A stretch of 64,000 nucleotides of DNA from Aquimarina algiphila (GCF_007489275.1 NZ_VLNR01000010.1:49029-113028); one strand, 5' to 3'; shown: positions 1 through 9,885, counted from the first letter of the stretch. Made by a program: numbers and translations. Notes: generated from the letters alone by a model not told the origin.

Positions 1-430
1 TTTGGACTTAAATTTTGATGGGTTAATTGTAGAAACTCATTATGATCCAGATAATGCATGGAGTGACGCAAAACAACAAATTACACCAGAAACACTAATT
101 CAGCATATGAAAGATTTAAAAATTCGTAAAGAAGTTGGGGTGGATGAAGCATATCAGAAAGCATTAGGAGAACTTCGTGCTAAAATTGATATAGCAGATA
201 ATCAATTGTTAGAGACTTTGTCAAAAAGGATGAAAATTTCTGATGAGATAGGAGCGGTAAAAGCAAAACAAAATGTTGCTATTTTACAATCTAAACGTTG
301 GAATGAGATATTAGGGAAAATGATTCTTGAAGGTGAAGAAAAAGGATTAAGTGAAGAATTTATATTAAGAATTTATAAAGCGATCCATCAGGAATCAATT
401 AATCACCAGGAAAAAGTGGCAAGAGGATAA
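1..430 (+). CDS. Bifunctional DAHP synthase / chorismate mutase type II, C-terminal part (cut by window edge)
   Basis: The open frame enters from the left edge, so this is the last 143 codons of a longer gene; the TTG at base 2 is not a credible start. The first 35 or so residues (GLIVETHYDPDNAW) match the end of a DAHP synthase/KDO8P synthase barrel. Residues 50-135 match an AroQ-type all-alpha chorismate mutase, with ELRAKIDIAD in helix 1, an AVKAKQN basic site and the closing HQESI. In flavobacteria the two activities are fused: the barrel starts the shikimate pathway and the mutase converts chorismate to prephenate for Phe/Tyr synthesis. It ends just before a bidirectional terminator. Assignment of the mutase part is firm; the DAHP synthase part rests on a short visible tail. 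Confidence 0.85.
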   Translation, partial: LDLNFDGLIVETHYDPDNAWSDAKQQITPETLIQHMKDLKIRKEVGVDEAYQKALGELRAKIDIADNQLLETLSKRMKISDEIGAVKAKQNVAILQSKRWNEILGKMILEGEEKGLSEEFILRIYKAIHQESINHQEKVARG

Positions 431-435
431 AAAAA

Positions 436-469
436 TACCCTCCTGTTATGCATAAATAGCAGGAGGGTA
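436..469. terminator. Bidirectional hairpin terminator
   Basis: A perfect 10-bp stem (TACCCTCCTG / CAGGAGGGTA) with a 14-base loop lies between two convergent genes. It has A-rich sequence on the left and T/A-rich sequence on the right, so it can stop transcription from both the chorismate mutase gene and the minus-strand gene at 483-938. Confidence 0.8.
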
Positions 470-482
470 TATATATAAAATA

Positions 483-938
483 TTATTTTTTTCTTTTGAA
501 AGTATAGCGAGTAACGTATATACCATTACCATCACCTTTACCACCATAACTTTCTACTCCACTGTTCACAAAAGCTAATTCCCAGCCTTCAGAAGACATA
601 GTGTTAAGTTTAGAAGTTACAATAGCATCATTGGCAACAATGTTTTGAAAACGGATTCCGCCAAGGTTATAAAAGTTCAAAAGCTTAGTTTCATCAAAAC
701 CTTTAACACGAATTTCTCCACGGTCTGATTTGTTTCTTTTGTCTTTTTCACCTGTACGAGTAGAAGTGAATTCTTTGTAATCCCTGGTTTCGTTTGTAGT
801 AAGCATTCTTGATCTACCTAAACCATTAGGAACAATCGATTCGATTACGGTAACAATTTGAAATTCATAAACATCTTGTGCAAAAGTAGATTGTAAGCCA
901 AGAATAACTAAAGCAAAAAGTAATAGTTGTTTTTTCAT
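483..938 (-). CDS. Small secreted protein, DUF4177-like C-terminus
   Basis: A 151-residue protein that starts with a clean signal peptide (MKKQLLLFALVILGLQSTFA, cut before Q), so it is exported to the periplasm or outside. The last third (LNTMSSEGWELAFVNSG, then YVTRYTFKR) has the spacing of DUF4177-type small domains, where a helix ending in EGWEL is followed by a final beta strand. No enzymatic motif is visible. It stands alone, convergent with the chorismate mutase gene and divergent from rsgA. Function unknown; the DUF4177 resemblance is by motif only. Confidence 0.7.
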   Translation of the reverse strand: MKKQLLLFALVILGLQSTFAQDVYEFQIVTVIESIVPNGLGRSRMLTTNETRDYKEFTSTRTGEKDKRNKSDRGEIRVKGFDETKLLNFYNLGGIRFQNIVANDAIVTSKLNTMSSEGWELAFVNSGVESYGGKGDGNGIYVTRYTFKRKK

Positions 939-1074
939 AATTAATTGAATTTTAGATTAACTCCAGGCATATAATCAATAGTTATGCCAAAAAAAAGAAA
1001 GATAAGATTACGTTTTTTTTAATTAAGAAAAAAATAAGCCCTTTGAAAATATTAATATTTGCATCTTTGTATTT

Positions 1075-2025
1075 ATGACAGGTACTGTTTATAAATCTAC
1101 AGGAAGTTGGTATACCGTTAAAACAGATAATGGTAAAGTATACGAATGCCGGATAAAGGGCAAGTTTAGGATCAAAGGTATTAAAAGCACAAATCCGGTA
1201 GCTGTTGGTGACCTGGTGGATTTTAAATTAGAAACTAACAATGACCAGGAGACTGGAGTAATTGAAAATATTCACGAAAGACAGAATTATATTATCAGAA
1301 AATCCGTGAATTTGTCAAAACAAACTCACATAATTGCATCAAATATTGATGTTGTGTTTTTGTTAGTTACATTAAATAACCCTACGACATTTACCACATT
1401 TATTGATCGGTTTTTGGTGACAGCAGAAGCCTACGGAATCAGAGCTGTCTTGCTTTTTAATAAGATTGACACCTATAATGATGATGAACTTGTAGAGGTT
1501 AAATATTTAGCTGCGTTGTATAGAAAAATAGGATATGAATGTATAGGAATATCAGCAAAGACGGCTAAGAATGTAGATAAAGTAAAATCAATTATGGAAG
1601 GCAAAGTAAGTATGTTTTCGGGACATAGTGGAGTTGGAAAATCTACCTTAATAAATACCATAGAACAAGGGTTTTCATTAAAAACAGCCGAGATTAGTAA
1701 TCAACATCAGCAAGGTCAGCATACAACGACTTTTGCAGAAATGTTTGATTTGAGTTTTGAGGCTAAAATTATTGATACCCCAGGGATAAAAGGTTTTGGA
1801 GTTGTTGATATGGATAAAGAAGAACTTGGAGACTATTTTCCTGAGTTTTTTGAACTAAAATCTGAATGTAAATTTAATAACTGCTTACATATCAATGAAC
1901 CTAAATGTGCTGTTAAAGCGGCTTTAGAAAATGAAGAAATAGCCTGGTCCAGATATAAAAGTTATCTGCAGATCCTTGAAGGAGAAGAAGAACACTACAG
2001 GAAAAATAATTATGATGAAGATTGA
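1075..2025 (+). CDS. rsgA: Ribosome small subunit-dependent GTPase A
   Basis: A 316-residue circularly permuted GTPase that checks and matures the 30S ribosomal subunit. An N-terminal OB fold comes first. The G motifs then appear in permuted order: NKID (G4) near residue 128, SAK (G5), GHSGVGKST (G1) at 183, and DTPG (G3) at 234. A C-terminal zinc knuckle starts at Cys265 (CKFNNCLHINEPKC). Length and order are typical of the family. The ATG follows an AATATTTGC stretch resembling a Bacteroidota -7 element. The gene stands alone between the DUF4177-like gene and dtd. Confidence 0.97.
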   Translation: MTGTVYKSTGSWYTVKTDNGKVYECRIKGKFRIKGIKSTNPVAVGDLVDFKLETNNDQETGVIENIHERQNYIIRKSVNLSKQTHIIASNIDVVFLLVTLNNPTTFTTFIDRFLVTAEAYGIRAVLLFNKIDTYNDDELVEVKYLAALYRKIGYECIGISAKTAKNVDKVKSIMEGKVSMFSGHSGVGKSTLINTIEQGFSLKTAEISNQHQQGQHTTTFAEMFDLSFEAKIIDTPGIKGFGVVDMDKEELGDYFPEFFELKSECKFNNCLHINEPKCAVKAALENEEIAWSRYKSYLQILEGEEEHYRKNNYDED

Positions 2026-2193
2026 TTTTTTATCATATTATAACTAGAAGATTAGAGTAAATCAATTATCATTAATTTTTTTTAAAAAAAGTTCTCAGTT
2101 TCAAAAAATGAAACTCGTACTGTGTATACTTGCACTATAAATTAAATGTGTATTTAAATTAAAGCTTAGCTTTTTTAATTATTAATAGAATAA

Positions 2194-2646
2194 ATGAGAG
2201 CAGTAATTCAAAGAGTTTCTGAGGCATCAGTAACCGTAGAAAGTAAGGTTGTGTCAAAAATATATCAAGGATTACTTATTCTAATCGGAATTGAAGAAGA
2301 TGACTCAGAGGAAGACGTACAGTGGTTGTCGGGAAAAATATCCAGACTTAGAATATTTGCAGATAGTGAAGGAATCATGAATAAAAGTATACAGGAGATA
2401 AATGGAGAAGCAATAGTTGTAAGTCAATTTACATTACACGCTAGTACAAAAAAAGGAAATAGGCCGAGTTACATAAAAGCGGCAAGGCCAGAAACGGCAA
2501 TTCCTTTATATGAAAGCTTTGTGAAACAATTAGAAATGGATTTGGAAAAGAAAGTAGGTACGGGTATATTTGGAGCCGATATGAAAGTATCATTACTTAA
2601 CGATGGGCCAGTTACCATAATTGTAGACACAAAAAATAAAGAATAA
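2194..2646 (+). CDS. dtd: D-aminoacyl-tRNA deacylase
   Basis: A 150-residue protein with the whole DTD signature: MRAVIQRVSEASVTV at the N-terminus, SQFTLHA in the middle and NDGPVTI near the end. The SQxT and GP motifs form the chiral proofreading site that hydrolyses D-amino acids, and Gly, from tRNA. It is cytoplasmic. A TATACTTG sequence at 2125-2132 is a plausible -7 element. It is the first gene of a tightly spaced run reaching aroA at 8442; the next start is 26 bp after its stop. Confidence 0.97.
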   Translation: MRAVIQRVSEASVTVESKVVSKIYQGLLILIGIEEDDSEEDVQWLSGKISRLRIFADSEGIMNKSIQEINGEAIVVSQFTLHASTKKGNRPSYIKAARPETAIPLYESFVKQLEMDLEKKVGTGIFGADMKVSLLNDGPVTIIVDTKNKE

Positions 2647-2672
2647 GAATACCCCTTAAAAAAACATTTTTT

Positions 2673-4589
2673 ATGCTGCAAAAAATACTACTGGTTTCGG
2701 TTGTATTGACACTATTTGGGATAGAGCAAGTTACTGCTCAGAATAATGTAAAATTACAAACGATACTCCTTGATTCTACACTGACCAAAAATGCTAATGC
2801 TATTGTTAGGTCTGAAGATGTGACTATTGAAATCAATTCTATTACTTCTGTTGTTATCAAAACAAAAAGAACCGTTACTGTTTTAAATAAGTACGGTAAT
2901 GGGTATGCTGATTCATACGAGGGATATAGTCCATCAAGGAAAATTAGAAAATTAGAGGCTGTTATTTATAATGCGCTTGGGAAAGAAATAAAAAAATATA
3001 AAAAGAAAGACTTTCAGGACCGTAGTGCAGTTAGTGGAGGAAGTTTAATGGAAGATACTCGCATTAAATATTTTGAATATACTCCAATAAGTTACCCTTA
3101 CACCCTTACTTTTGAAAGTGAAATTGAGAGCTCTTCCTCGGCATTTATACAACGATGGAAACCTATCTTAGCATATCGATTGAGTATCGAAGAATCTAAA
3201 TATAAGATATTAAATCCCAAAAAAATACCTCTTCGGCTTAAAGAAACAAATTTTGAAAACTATTCAATTGATAAAAATAAAAATGACGAAGAGGCAACAT
3301 ATGCTATATCTAATGTCTCCGCTCAGCTTCCAGAAAGATATGGTCCTTCACATAACGATATAGTGCCAATAGTACATGTCGCATTAAACAATTTTTCCTT
3401 AGAAGGTGTCAAAGGTTCTGCAACAGATTGGAAAACATTTGGGAAATGGCAGTATGATAAACTGATCTCAGGAAGAAATAAATTACCAGCAGAAACTATT
3501 AAGAAAATAGAAACATTAGTAGCTAATGCAAAAACACCTAAAGAAAAGGCAAAATTAATATATGAATATGTACAGGGTAAAACTAGGTATATAAGTGTGC
3601 AATTAGGAATAGGAGGGTGGATGCCTTTTCTTGCAGAAGACGTAGATCGATTAGGGTATGGAGACTGTAAGGCACTTACCAATTATACTAAAGCCTTACT
3701 TGATAGTCAGAATATACTAGCATATTATACCATAGTGTATGGAGATAGAGGTAGAAGAGATATAGATGACGAATTTCCTTCTATGCAGGGAAACCATGTG
3801 ATATTGAACATACCTGATGAGGAAGAAGATATATGGTTAGAATGTACTAGTCAAACGTTACCTTTTGATTTTATTGGTGATTTTACAGACAATAGAAATG
3901 TCTTAGTAATTAAACCAGAAGGAGGAGAAATTAAGAAGACAAAGAAATATATTCCTGAAGAGAATATACTTCATACTACTGCGACAGTTAATCTTGGAGT
4001 GGATAAAACTATGTCTGCAACTCTTAAAAAAGTATCGCAAGGTTTAGAATATAACTGGAATTATGATATTCAGTTTGAAACACCTAAAGATCAAAAATTA
4101 TATTATAAAGAATATTGGGGGTATATCAATAACTTAGAAATAAAAGGAATAGAACTTAAAGATGATAAAGATACTGTAGAATTTACAGAAGATATAGAAG
4201 TTTTCTGTTCATCCTATGCAAAAAAAGTAGGAAGTCGTTTATTGATATCACCAAACATATTTAGTTGGGATCAAAGCAATCTACCTAAATATGATAATAG
4301 AAAAACTCCTTTAGTAATATCTAGAGGGTATGTAAATACCGATGAATATATTATTAACCTTCCAGAAGGCTTTATAATGGGAAACTTACCTGAAAAAAAA
4401 TCTATAGAAACCGTTTTTGGTAAGTATAGTTATGAGTTGGAAAAACTCAGTGAAACTCAAATTAAATTTAAAAGATTCTTAAAAATTATTGACGGGACTT
4501 TCCCAAAGGAGAAATATGAAGAGTATAGAAAATTTAGATCTCAAATAAAAAAAATAGACAAATCAAGAATAGCACTAAAACAACAATAA
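2673..4589 (+). CDS. Secreted DUF3857 / transglutaminase-like protein (catalytic triad kept)
   Basis: A 638-residue exported protein with a signal peptide ending TAQ at about residue 23. The N-terminal half is DUF3857-like (YEGYSPSRKIRKLEA, then the SYPYTLTFESEIES strand). The middle has a transglutaminase-like papain fold with Cys332 in GYGDCKALTNY, a His in GNHVIL and an acidic residue in WLECTSQ. The C-terminal third is beta rich (DUF3858-like). Such proteins are common and uncharacterised in Bacteroidota; protease or amidase activity is possible. It lies 17 bp before a paralogue at 4607-6631, in one operon with dtd and aroA. Confidence 0.85.
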   Translation: MLQKILLVSVVLTLFGIEQVTAQNNVKLQTILLDSTLTKNANAIVRSEDVTIEINSITSVVIKTKRTVTVLNKYGNGYADSYEGYSPSRKIRKLEAVIYNALGKEIKKYKKKDFQDRSAVSGGSLMEDTRIKYFEYTPISYPYTLTFESEIESSSSAFIQRWKPILAYRLSIEESKYKILNPKKIPLRLKETNFENYSIDKNKNDEEATYAISNVSAQLPERYGPSHNDIVPIVHVALNNFSLEGVKGSATDWKTFGKWQYDKLISGRNKLPAETIKKIETLVANAKTPKEKAKLIYEYVQGKTRYISVQLGIGGWMPFLAEDVDRLGYGDCKALTNYTKALLDSQNILAYYTIVYGDRGRRDIDDEFPSMQGNHVILNIPDEEEDIWLECTSQTLPFDFIGDFTDNRNVLVIKPEGGEIKKTKKYIPEENILHTTATVNLGVDKTMSATLKKVSQGLEYNWNYDIQFETPKDQKLYYKEYWGYINNLEIKGIELKDDKDTVEFTEDIEVFCSSYAKKVGSRLLISPNIFSWDQSNLPKYDNRKTPLVISRGYVNTDEYIINLPEGFIMGNLPEKKSIETVFGKYSYELEKLSETQIKFKRFLKIIDGTFPKEKYEEYRKFRSQIKKIDKSRIALKQQ

Positions 4590-4606
4590 ATAACCAGTTA
4601 ATTAAT

Positions 4607-6631
4607 ATGAAAAACTTAGAAAAGCTAGTTTTAGGTTTCATCCTAATGGTATCAATAAGCAGTTTTGCACAAGAATATAAGTTTGGGAAAGTTTCTAAAG
4701 AAGAATTATCAGAAGTATCATGCTCTATAGATAGTACCGCTCATGCCGCTGTTCTTTATGAAAATAAAGATATACATATAGATTATAATCAATCTCAGGG
4801 TTTTCAGTTGGTTACTGAAGTGTTTAAAAGAGTGAAATTATATTCAAAAGATGGGTTTGATTATGCAACTGACGAAATATTTCTTTATAAGAAGAATAGT
4901 GACAATGAGAAAGTGGTTGGATTAAAGGGGGTTACTTATAATTTGGTTAATGATAAAATTGAAGAGAGTAAACTAAAAAAAGAAGGTGTTTTTGAAAGTG
5001 AATTCTCAGAATATTATGACCAGGTAAAGTTTACGATGCCGTCTTTACAAGAGGGTTCGGTCATTGAATATAAGTATAAAATTATTTCTCCATTTGTTTC
5101 AAATATAGACCGTATCTATTTGCAATATGAAATACCGATTAAAAAGATTGACGTCACGTTAGAGTCTCCAGAATATTTCTACTTCAAGAAATTTACAACA
5201 GGATATCTTCCCATAGATCTAAAGGAATCAAATAGACCCGGTAAGATTACACTAACATCTAGAACAAGAACTGGAGGAGGTTGGGGTGGTCCACAAGGTT
5301 CAACAACTTCAGTTAGAGATCTTAATTTTAAAATTATTAAAAATAAAGTAAATTCAACAAATGTTGCTGCCTTTAAGGTAGAGCCTTATTCTGGGAATAT
5401 TAAAAATTACATATCATCAATTAGTTATGAGTTGTCTTATATGCAGTTTCCTAATGAACCGGCAGAGAATTATTCAACTACTTGGGAAGATGTTACGAAA
5501 AGAATTTATGCAAATAGTAGCTTTGGGGATGAATTAAGAAAGAAAGGGTATTATGAAGAAGATTTGAAAAAGGTGATATCTGGATCCAAAGATCAGACAA
5601 CTAAGATGATTAGAGTGTTTGAGTATGTAAAAAATAGAATGCGATGGAATAATAAATATTCAGTGATTACTAACGTTGGAGTGAAAAAAGCATATAAAGA
5701 ACAAACAGGTAATGTGGCTGAGATTAATTTGATGTTGACTTCTATGTTATCTTCGGTTGGCCTGAATGCAAAACCTGTATTAGTAAGCGCAAGTAATAAA
5801 GTAACGGCGTTATTTCCAACTTTAGATGGTTTTAATTATGTTGTTAGTAGAGTAAAATTGGCGGATGGAAGAATTGCTTACCTAGACGCAACAGATAGGT
5901 ATGGTTTGCCTAATGTCTTGCCAGATAGAGTAATTAGAGGAGCAGGAAGAGTAATTGCAAAAAATGGTACTTCTCAAAGAATTAATTTTAGACCAACAGA
6001 GCCTTCTACTAATAGATATATGATACAATGTCAAATGGATAAGGAAGGTATGATAGACGGGAAATTTAATGTTCGTCATATGGAATATTTTGCACACGAC
6101 TTTAGAGTGGCGAATGGAGCAAAAGATAATGAAAGCAAAATAGAACGTTTTAAAAAAAGGTTTGGTATTGATGAAATAGAAGAATATACTGTTAAAGGAG
6201 TAAAAGAATATGGTAAAGGTGTGAGTGAAAGTTTTAATTTTAAATCTTACGACCAGATAGAATTGATTGACAATGAGATGTATTTTTCTCCGTTGTTATT
6301 TTTAAGAGATAAAGAGAATGTTTTTAAATCTGATGAAAGAGCATACCCCATAGATTTTGGTCATGGTTTTACTAATACATATATGGTCAATATCAAGATA
6401 CCCGAAGGATACGAAGTGGCTGAAATGCCAAAAGCAGGAGGTTTTAAAATGCCCGAGAACGTTGGTGCTTTTTCTTTTAAATCCAATGTGTCGAATGGTA
6501 CAATTCAGGTTATTGTTAATGAAACAGTCAATACGCCGTTTCTTAATGCAGAGTATTATTCGGTGTTAAAACAGTTTTATAATCAGCTTATCGAAAAAGA
6601 AAATGAACAAATAGTGCTTAAAAAAATATAA
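4607..6631 (+). CDS. Secreted DUF3857 / transglutaminase-like protein, predicted inactive
   Basis: A 674-residue paralogue of the preceding gene with the same layout: a signal peptide ending SFAQ, a DUF3857-like region, a transglutaminase-like region and a beta-rich tail. The catalytic Cys is replaced: the GYGDCKALTN block of the upstream protein corresponds to TGNVAEINLM here, with Ala371 at the Cys position. The His strand reads FNYVVSRV with no His, and only the Asp (YLDATDR) remains. The fold is probably used for binding. Two bases separate its stop from the MazG-like gene. Confidence 0.83.
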   Translation: MKNLEKLVLGFILMVSISSFAQEYKFGKVSKEELSEVSCSIDSTAHAAVLYENKDIHIDYNQSQGFQLVTEVFKRVKLYSKDGFDYATDEIFLYKKNSDNEKVVGLKGVTYNLVNDKIEESKLKKEGVFESEFSEYYDQVKFTMPSLQEGSVIEYKYKIISPFVSNIDRIYLQYEIPIKKIDVTLESPEYFYFKKFTTGYLPIDLKESNRPGKITLTSRTRTGGGWGGPQGSTTSVRDLNFKIIKNKVNSTNVAAFKVEPYSGNIKNYISSISYELSYMQFPNEPAENYSTTWEDVTKRIYANSSFGDELRKKGYYEEDLKKVISGSKDQTTKMIRVFEYVKNRMRWNNKYSVITNVGVKKAYKEQTGNVAEINLMLTSMLSSVGLNAKPVLVSASNKVTALFPTLDGFNYVVSRVKLADGRIAYLDATDRYGLPNVLPDRVIRGAGRVIAKNGTSQRINFRPTEPSTNRYMIQCQMDKEGMIDGKFNVRHMEYFAHDFRVANGAKDNESKIERFKKRFGIDEIEEYTVKGVKEYGKGVSESFNFKSYDQIELIDNEMYFSPLLFLRDKENVFKSDERAYPIDFGHGFTNTYMVNIKIPEGYEVAEMPKAGGFKMPENVGAFSFKSNVSNGTIQVIVNETVNTPFLNAEYYSVLKQFYNQLIEKENEQIVLKKI

Positions 6632-6633
6632 TT

Positions 6634-6960
6634 ATGGATATCCAAAATGCACAAGAAGCCGTAGATGATTGGATCAAAAATCACGGAGTTAGATATTTTA
6701 ATGAACTTACTAATATGGCACAACTTACAGAAGAAGTAGGTGAAGTTGCTAGGATTATTGCTCGACGATATGGAGAGCAAAGTGAGAAAGAAAGTGATAA
6801 AAATAAAGATCTGGGAGAGGAATTGGCAGATGTTGTATTTGTAGTATTATGTTTGGCTAATCAAACAGGAGTGAATTTGCAGGAAGCCTTTAACAAGAAA
6901 TTAGACATAAAAACAAAAAGAGATCACGATCGTCACCATAATAACGAAAAATTAAAATAA
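6634..6960 (+). CDS. MazG-like nucleotide pyrophosphohydrolase
   Basis: A 108-residue all-alpha NTP pyrophosphohydrolase of the MazG superfamily. The metal-binding motifs are visible: LTEEVGEVAR (EExxE type) followed by LGEELADVVF (ExxD type). The family cleaves NTPs to NMP and pyrophosphate and often removes damaged nucleotides. One-domain proteins like this occur widely in Bacteroidota. Its TAA stop overlaps the ATG of the next gene by one base (TAATG), which suggests translational coupling. Confidence 0.88.
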   Translation: MDIQNAQEAVDDWIKNHGVRYFNELTNMAQLTEEVGEVARIIARRYGEQSEKESDKNKDLGEELADVVFVVLCLANQTGVNLQEAFNKKLDIKTKRDHDRHHNNEKLK

Positions 6961-7214
6961 TGTTTAAAGAAATAATTTCTTCTAAAAAATATTGGAAAAC
7001 TGTTGTTTTTATAGGAGTAGGCTTTATTATTGTTTTTAGTGTGATTGAGCATTTAATGCAATATGGAGGCTTGTCTCTGGATATATTTATTGAAGAAAGA
7101 ATTAGTCAAGGAAGATGGATGAGATATTTTTTATCTCGTGTAGCAGGAGGATTGATGTATGGTATGATTATGGGGTATTATTTTGAATTAAGAAAACGAA
7201 AATCAAATAGATAG
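6960..7214 (+). CDS. Small two-segment membrane protein
   Basis: An 84-residue protein with two hydrophobic stretches (VVFIGVGFIIVFSVIEHL and an AGGLMYGMIMGYYF helix) and a basic tail (ELRKRKSNR), so a two-pass inner-membrane protein is likely. It is coupled to the MazG-like gene upstream and lies one base before aroA. No family recognised. Its conserved place in the run argues for a real gene rather than chance. Confidence 0.7.
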   Translation: MFKEIISSKKYWKTVVFIGVGFIIVFSVIEHLMQYGGLSLDIFIEERISQGRWMRYFLSRVAGGLMYGMIMGYYFELRKRKSNR

Positions 7215-7215
7215 T

Positions 7216-8442
7216 ATGAATTTGAAATTAGAGCATATTTCGAATATTAGAAATAACACATTACAAATCACAGGGTCAAAAAGTGAAACTAATAGACTAC
7301 TCATACTTCAGGCATTATATCCGAATATAAGTATTGAGAATGTGTCGAATAGTGACGACTCAGGATTAATGCAAAAAGCATTACAAAGTGAGGAATTAGT
7401 TGTAGATATTCATCATGCAGGAACGGCGATGCGATTTCTTACAGCATATTTTGCAGTTAAAGAAGGAAGAGAAACTGTGTTGACTGGAAGTAAAAGAATG
7501 AAAGAAAGGCCGGTCAAAATATTAGTAGAAGCTTTACAGCAATTAGGTTGTGAAATTAGTTATGAGAATGAACATGGATATCCACCTATTCGAATTCAAG
7601 GAAAACAACCTAGTACAAATCATGTCGCTTTACAAGCAAATGTAAGTAGTCAGTATATTTCTGCATTAATGCTTATTGCTCCTTCATTGCCAGACGGATT
7701 AGAAATAGTATTAGAAGGAAAGGTAACTTCGGTTCCTTATATTAATATGACGTTAAGTTTGTTGAAGGATGTAGGTATAGAAGGTACCTTTCAAAACAAT
7801 AAAATTACTATTGGCTCATATCAAGGGGTTATTTCAAAAAGTGTAGTTGTAGAATCAGATTGGAGTTCTGCTTCCTATTTCTATAGTATTGTTGCACTAT
7901 CTAACGATAGATCAGTAACTATTGGTAGTTATAAGAAAGAAAGTTATCAGGGAGATTCATCTTTATCAGAGATATATAAATACTTAGGAGTAGAAACAAC
8001 ATTCGGTAAGAATACAATTACATTAAAAAAAGTTTCAGATTCAGTTTTAGCGCTTCCTGAAGGACTAGATTTATCTAATTCACCTGATATTGCTCAAACA
8101 ATTGCTGTAACGTGTTTTGGATTAGGAGTAGGGTGTTATCTCACAGGTCTTCATACGCTTAAGATTAAGGAAACTGATCGCTTAGAAGCATTAAAAACAG
8201 AAATTGAGAAGTTAGGGGGGCAAGTCCATATCACAGAGGATACCTTACGCTTAGAACCTTCTGATACAATAAGTAAAGATGTATCTATAGCAACCTATAA
8301 TGACCATCGTATGGCAATGGCTTTTGCACCACTAGCAGTAAAGACTTCATTGTTTATCGAAGATGCTAATGTAGTTTCGAAGTCTTATCCTGATTTTTGG
8401 TTAGATTTAAAAAAGTTGGGTTTTGAAGATTCTAATGTTTAG
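7216..8442 (+). CDS. aroA: 3-phosphoshikimate 1-carboxyvinyltransferase (EPSP synthase)
   Basis: A 408-residue enzyme of the shikimate pathway that joins phosphoenolpyruvate to shikimate 3-phosphate. Visible motifs are the N-terminal substrate loop SKSETNR, HHAGTAMRFLTAY, the basic RMKERPV stretch and the C-terminal DHRMAMAFAP. It ends the operon started by dtd. Together with the fused DAHP synthase/chorismate mutase it shows an intact aromatic amino acid route. The ATG one base after the membrane-protein stop gives the usual family start. Confidence 0.96.
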   Translation: MNLKLEHISNIRNNTLQITGSKSETNRLLILQALYPNISIENVSNSDDSGLMQKALQSEELVVDIHHAGTAMRFLTAYFAVKEGRETVLTGSKRMKERPVKILVEALQQLGCEISYENEHGYPPIRIQGKQPSTNHVALQANVSSQYISALMLIAPSLPDGLEIVLEGKVTSVPYINMTLSLLKDVGIEGTFQNNKITIGSYQGVISKSVVVESDWSSASYFYSIVALSNDRSVTIGSYKKESYQGDSSLSEIYKYLGVETTFGKNTITLKKVSDSVLALPEGLDLSNSPDIAQTIAVTCFGLGVGCYLTGLHTLKIKETDRLEALKTEIEKLGGQVHITEDTLRLEPSDTISKDVSIATYNDHRMAMAFAPLAVKTSLFIEDANVVSKSYPDFWLDLKKLGFEDSNV

Positions 8443-8629
8443 TGTGTTAGAGTCTGTTATGAGTAATACAAATTACCCTTGCTTTTAAAAGATTATACTG
8501 GGTGGATTGAGGCGAAAACTTTAAAAAATAGCATTAAAAGAAACATGAATAGTATTGTTTTTTGAATTTAGATAATGGGTTTGGTCTGTTATACAGTAAA
8601 ATAAACGTAGAAAATATATCTTGATTTAC

Positions 8630-8661
8630 TTGACAACCCCTATCGCAAGATTGTATATTTG
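8630..8661 (+). promoter_or_regulatory. Bacteroidota-type promoter of queA
   Basis: TTGACA at 8630-8635 and TATATTTG at 8654-8661 match the -33 (TTTG/TTG) and -7 (TAnnTTTG) boxes read by the housekeeping sigma factor of Bacteroidota, with an 18-bp spacer. The queA start lies 22 bp downstream. Confidence 0.8.
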
Positions 8662-8683
8662 CACCTTCAAAAAATAAACACGA

Positions 8684-9733
8684 ATGAAGCTATCACATTT
8701 CAATTTTGACCTTCCACAAGAGTTATTAGCCGAGTACCCTGCAGAAAACAGAGATGAATCTCGTTTGATGGTTCTTAATAGAAAGGAACAGACAATAGAG
8801 CATAAGCAGTTTAAAGATCTTATAGATTATTTTGAACCTAATGATGTTATGGTTGTCAATAATACTAAAGTTTTTCCTGCCAGATTGTATGGAAATAAAG
8901 AGAAGACAGGTGCTAGAATTGAAGTGTTCTTACTACGGGAGTTAAATTCTGAAACTCGTCTTTGGGATGTTTTGGTTGACCCAGCTAGAAAAATACGTAT
9001 AGGAAATAAACTATACTTTGGAGATGATGAAAGTTTAGTCGCAGAAGTAATAGATAATACTACATCTAGAGGACGTACTTTACGTTTTTTATATGATGGT
9101 TCATATGATGAATTTAGACAGAAACTTAATGATTTAGGTGAGACTCCACTTCCAAAATATATCAAAAGAGAGGCTGAGCCAGAAGATGAAGAACGATATC
9201 AAACGATATATGCCAAAAATGAAGGAGCTGTAGCGGCACCAACTGCAGGGCTTCACTTTTCTAAGCACTTAATGAAGCGTTTAGAAATCAAAGGAGTAGA
9301 TTTTTCAGAAATAACATTACATGTTGGATTGGGAACGTTTAACCCTGTAGAAGTAGAAGATCTATCTAAGCATAAAATGGATAGTGAAGAGGCATATGTA
9401 ACCGCAAAGGCAGCTGAGACAATTAATAACGGTATTACTAACAAAAGAAGAATTTGTGCTGTGGGAACTACCGTAATGAGAGCTTTAGAAAGTTCTGTGT
9501 CTTCAGATAGAACATTAAATGAATTTAGAGGATGGACCAATAAATTTATCTTTCCTCCTTATGATTTTAGTATTGCAAATTGTATGATAACTAATTTTCA
9601 TACACCAAAATCAACATTATTAATGATGGTTTCGGCATTTGCAGGGCATGATTTTATCAAAGAAGCTTATGAAGAAGCTGTTAAAGAGAAATATAAATTC
9701 TATTCGTATGGTGATGCGATGTTGATTATCTAA
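8684..9733 (+). CDS. queA: S-adenosylmethionine:tRNA ribosyltransferase-isomerase
   Basis: A 349-residue enzyme that transfers and rearranges the ribose of SAM onto preQ1-modified tRNA to form epoxyqueuosine. The N-terminal [19 protein letters not shown], the [14 protein letters not shown] strand, [10 protein letters not shown] and the C-terminal [17 protein letters not shown] block are all family hallmarks. It has its own promoter and is followed by two hairpin terminators, so it is probably monocistronic. Confidence 0.97.
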   Translation: MKLSHFNFDLPQELLAEYPAENRDESRLMVLNRKEQTIEHKQFKDLIDYFEPNDVMVVNNTKVFPARLYGNKEKTGARIEVFLLRELNSETRLWDVLVDPARKIRIGNKLYFGDDESLVAEVIDNTTSRGRTLRFLYDGSYDEFRQKLNDLGETPLPKYIKREAEPEDEERYQTIYAKNEGAVAAPTAGLHFSKHLMKRLEIKGVDFSEITLHVGLGTFNPVEVEDLSKHKMDSEEAYVTAKAAETINNGITNKRRICAVGTTVMRALESSVSSDRTLNEFRGWTNKFIFPPYDFSIANCMITNFHTPKSTLLMMVSAFAGHDFIKEAYEEAVKEKYKFYSYGDAMLII

Positions 9734-9752
9734 GAATTTAAAAGTTTTGAAT

Positions 9753-9790
9753 AAAACCCTGCTAAACCCCGAATTTGGTAGGGTTTTTTC
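9753..9790 (+). terminator. Rho-independent terminator of queA
   Basis: AAAACCCT (9753-9760) pairs with AGGGTTTT (9780-9787), followed by more T residues, 20 bases after the queA stop. Confidence 0.8.
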
Positions 9791-9858
9791 ATATGTTTCT
9801 AGAAATTAGCATGTTAAATTGTTTTTTTCGCAAAAAAAGTGTTATTTTCGATGCCTTT

Positions 9859-9885
9859 AAAAATTACGGCTTTACCGTAATTTTT
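9859..9885. terminator. Second hairpin after queA
   Basis: An 11-bp perfect stem, AAAAATTACGG / CCGTAATTTTT, with a 5-base loop. The T run on one side and A run on the other make it a bidirectional terminator. It lies in the 290-base gap between queA and the next gene; the rest of that gap holds only promoter-like TAGATTTG at 9960-9967. Confidence 0.7.
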
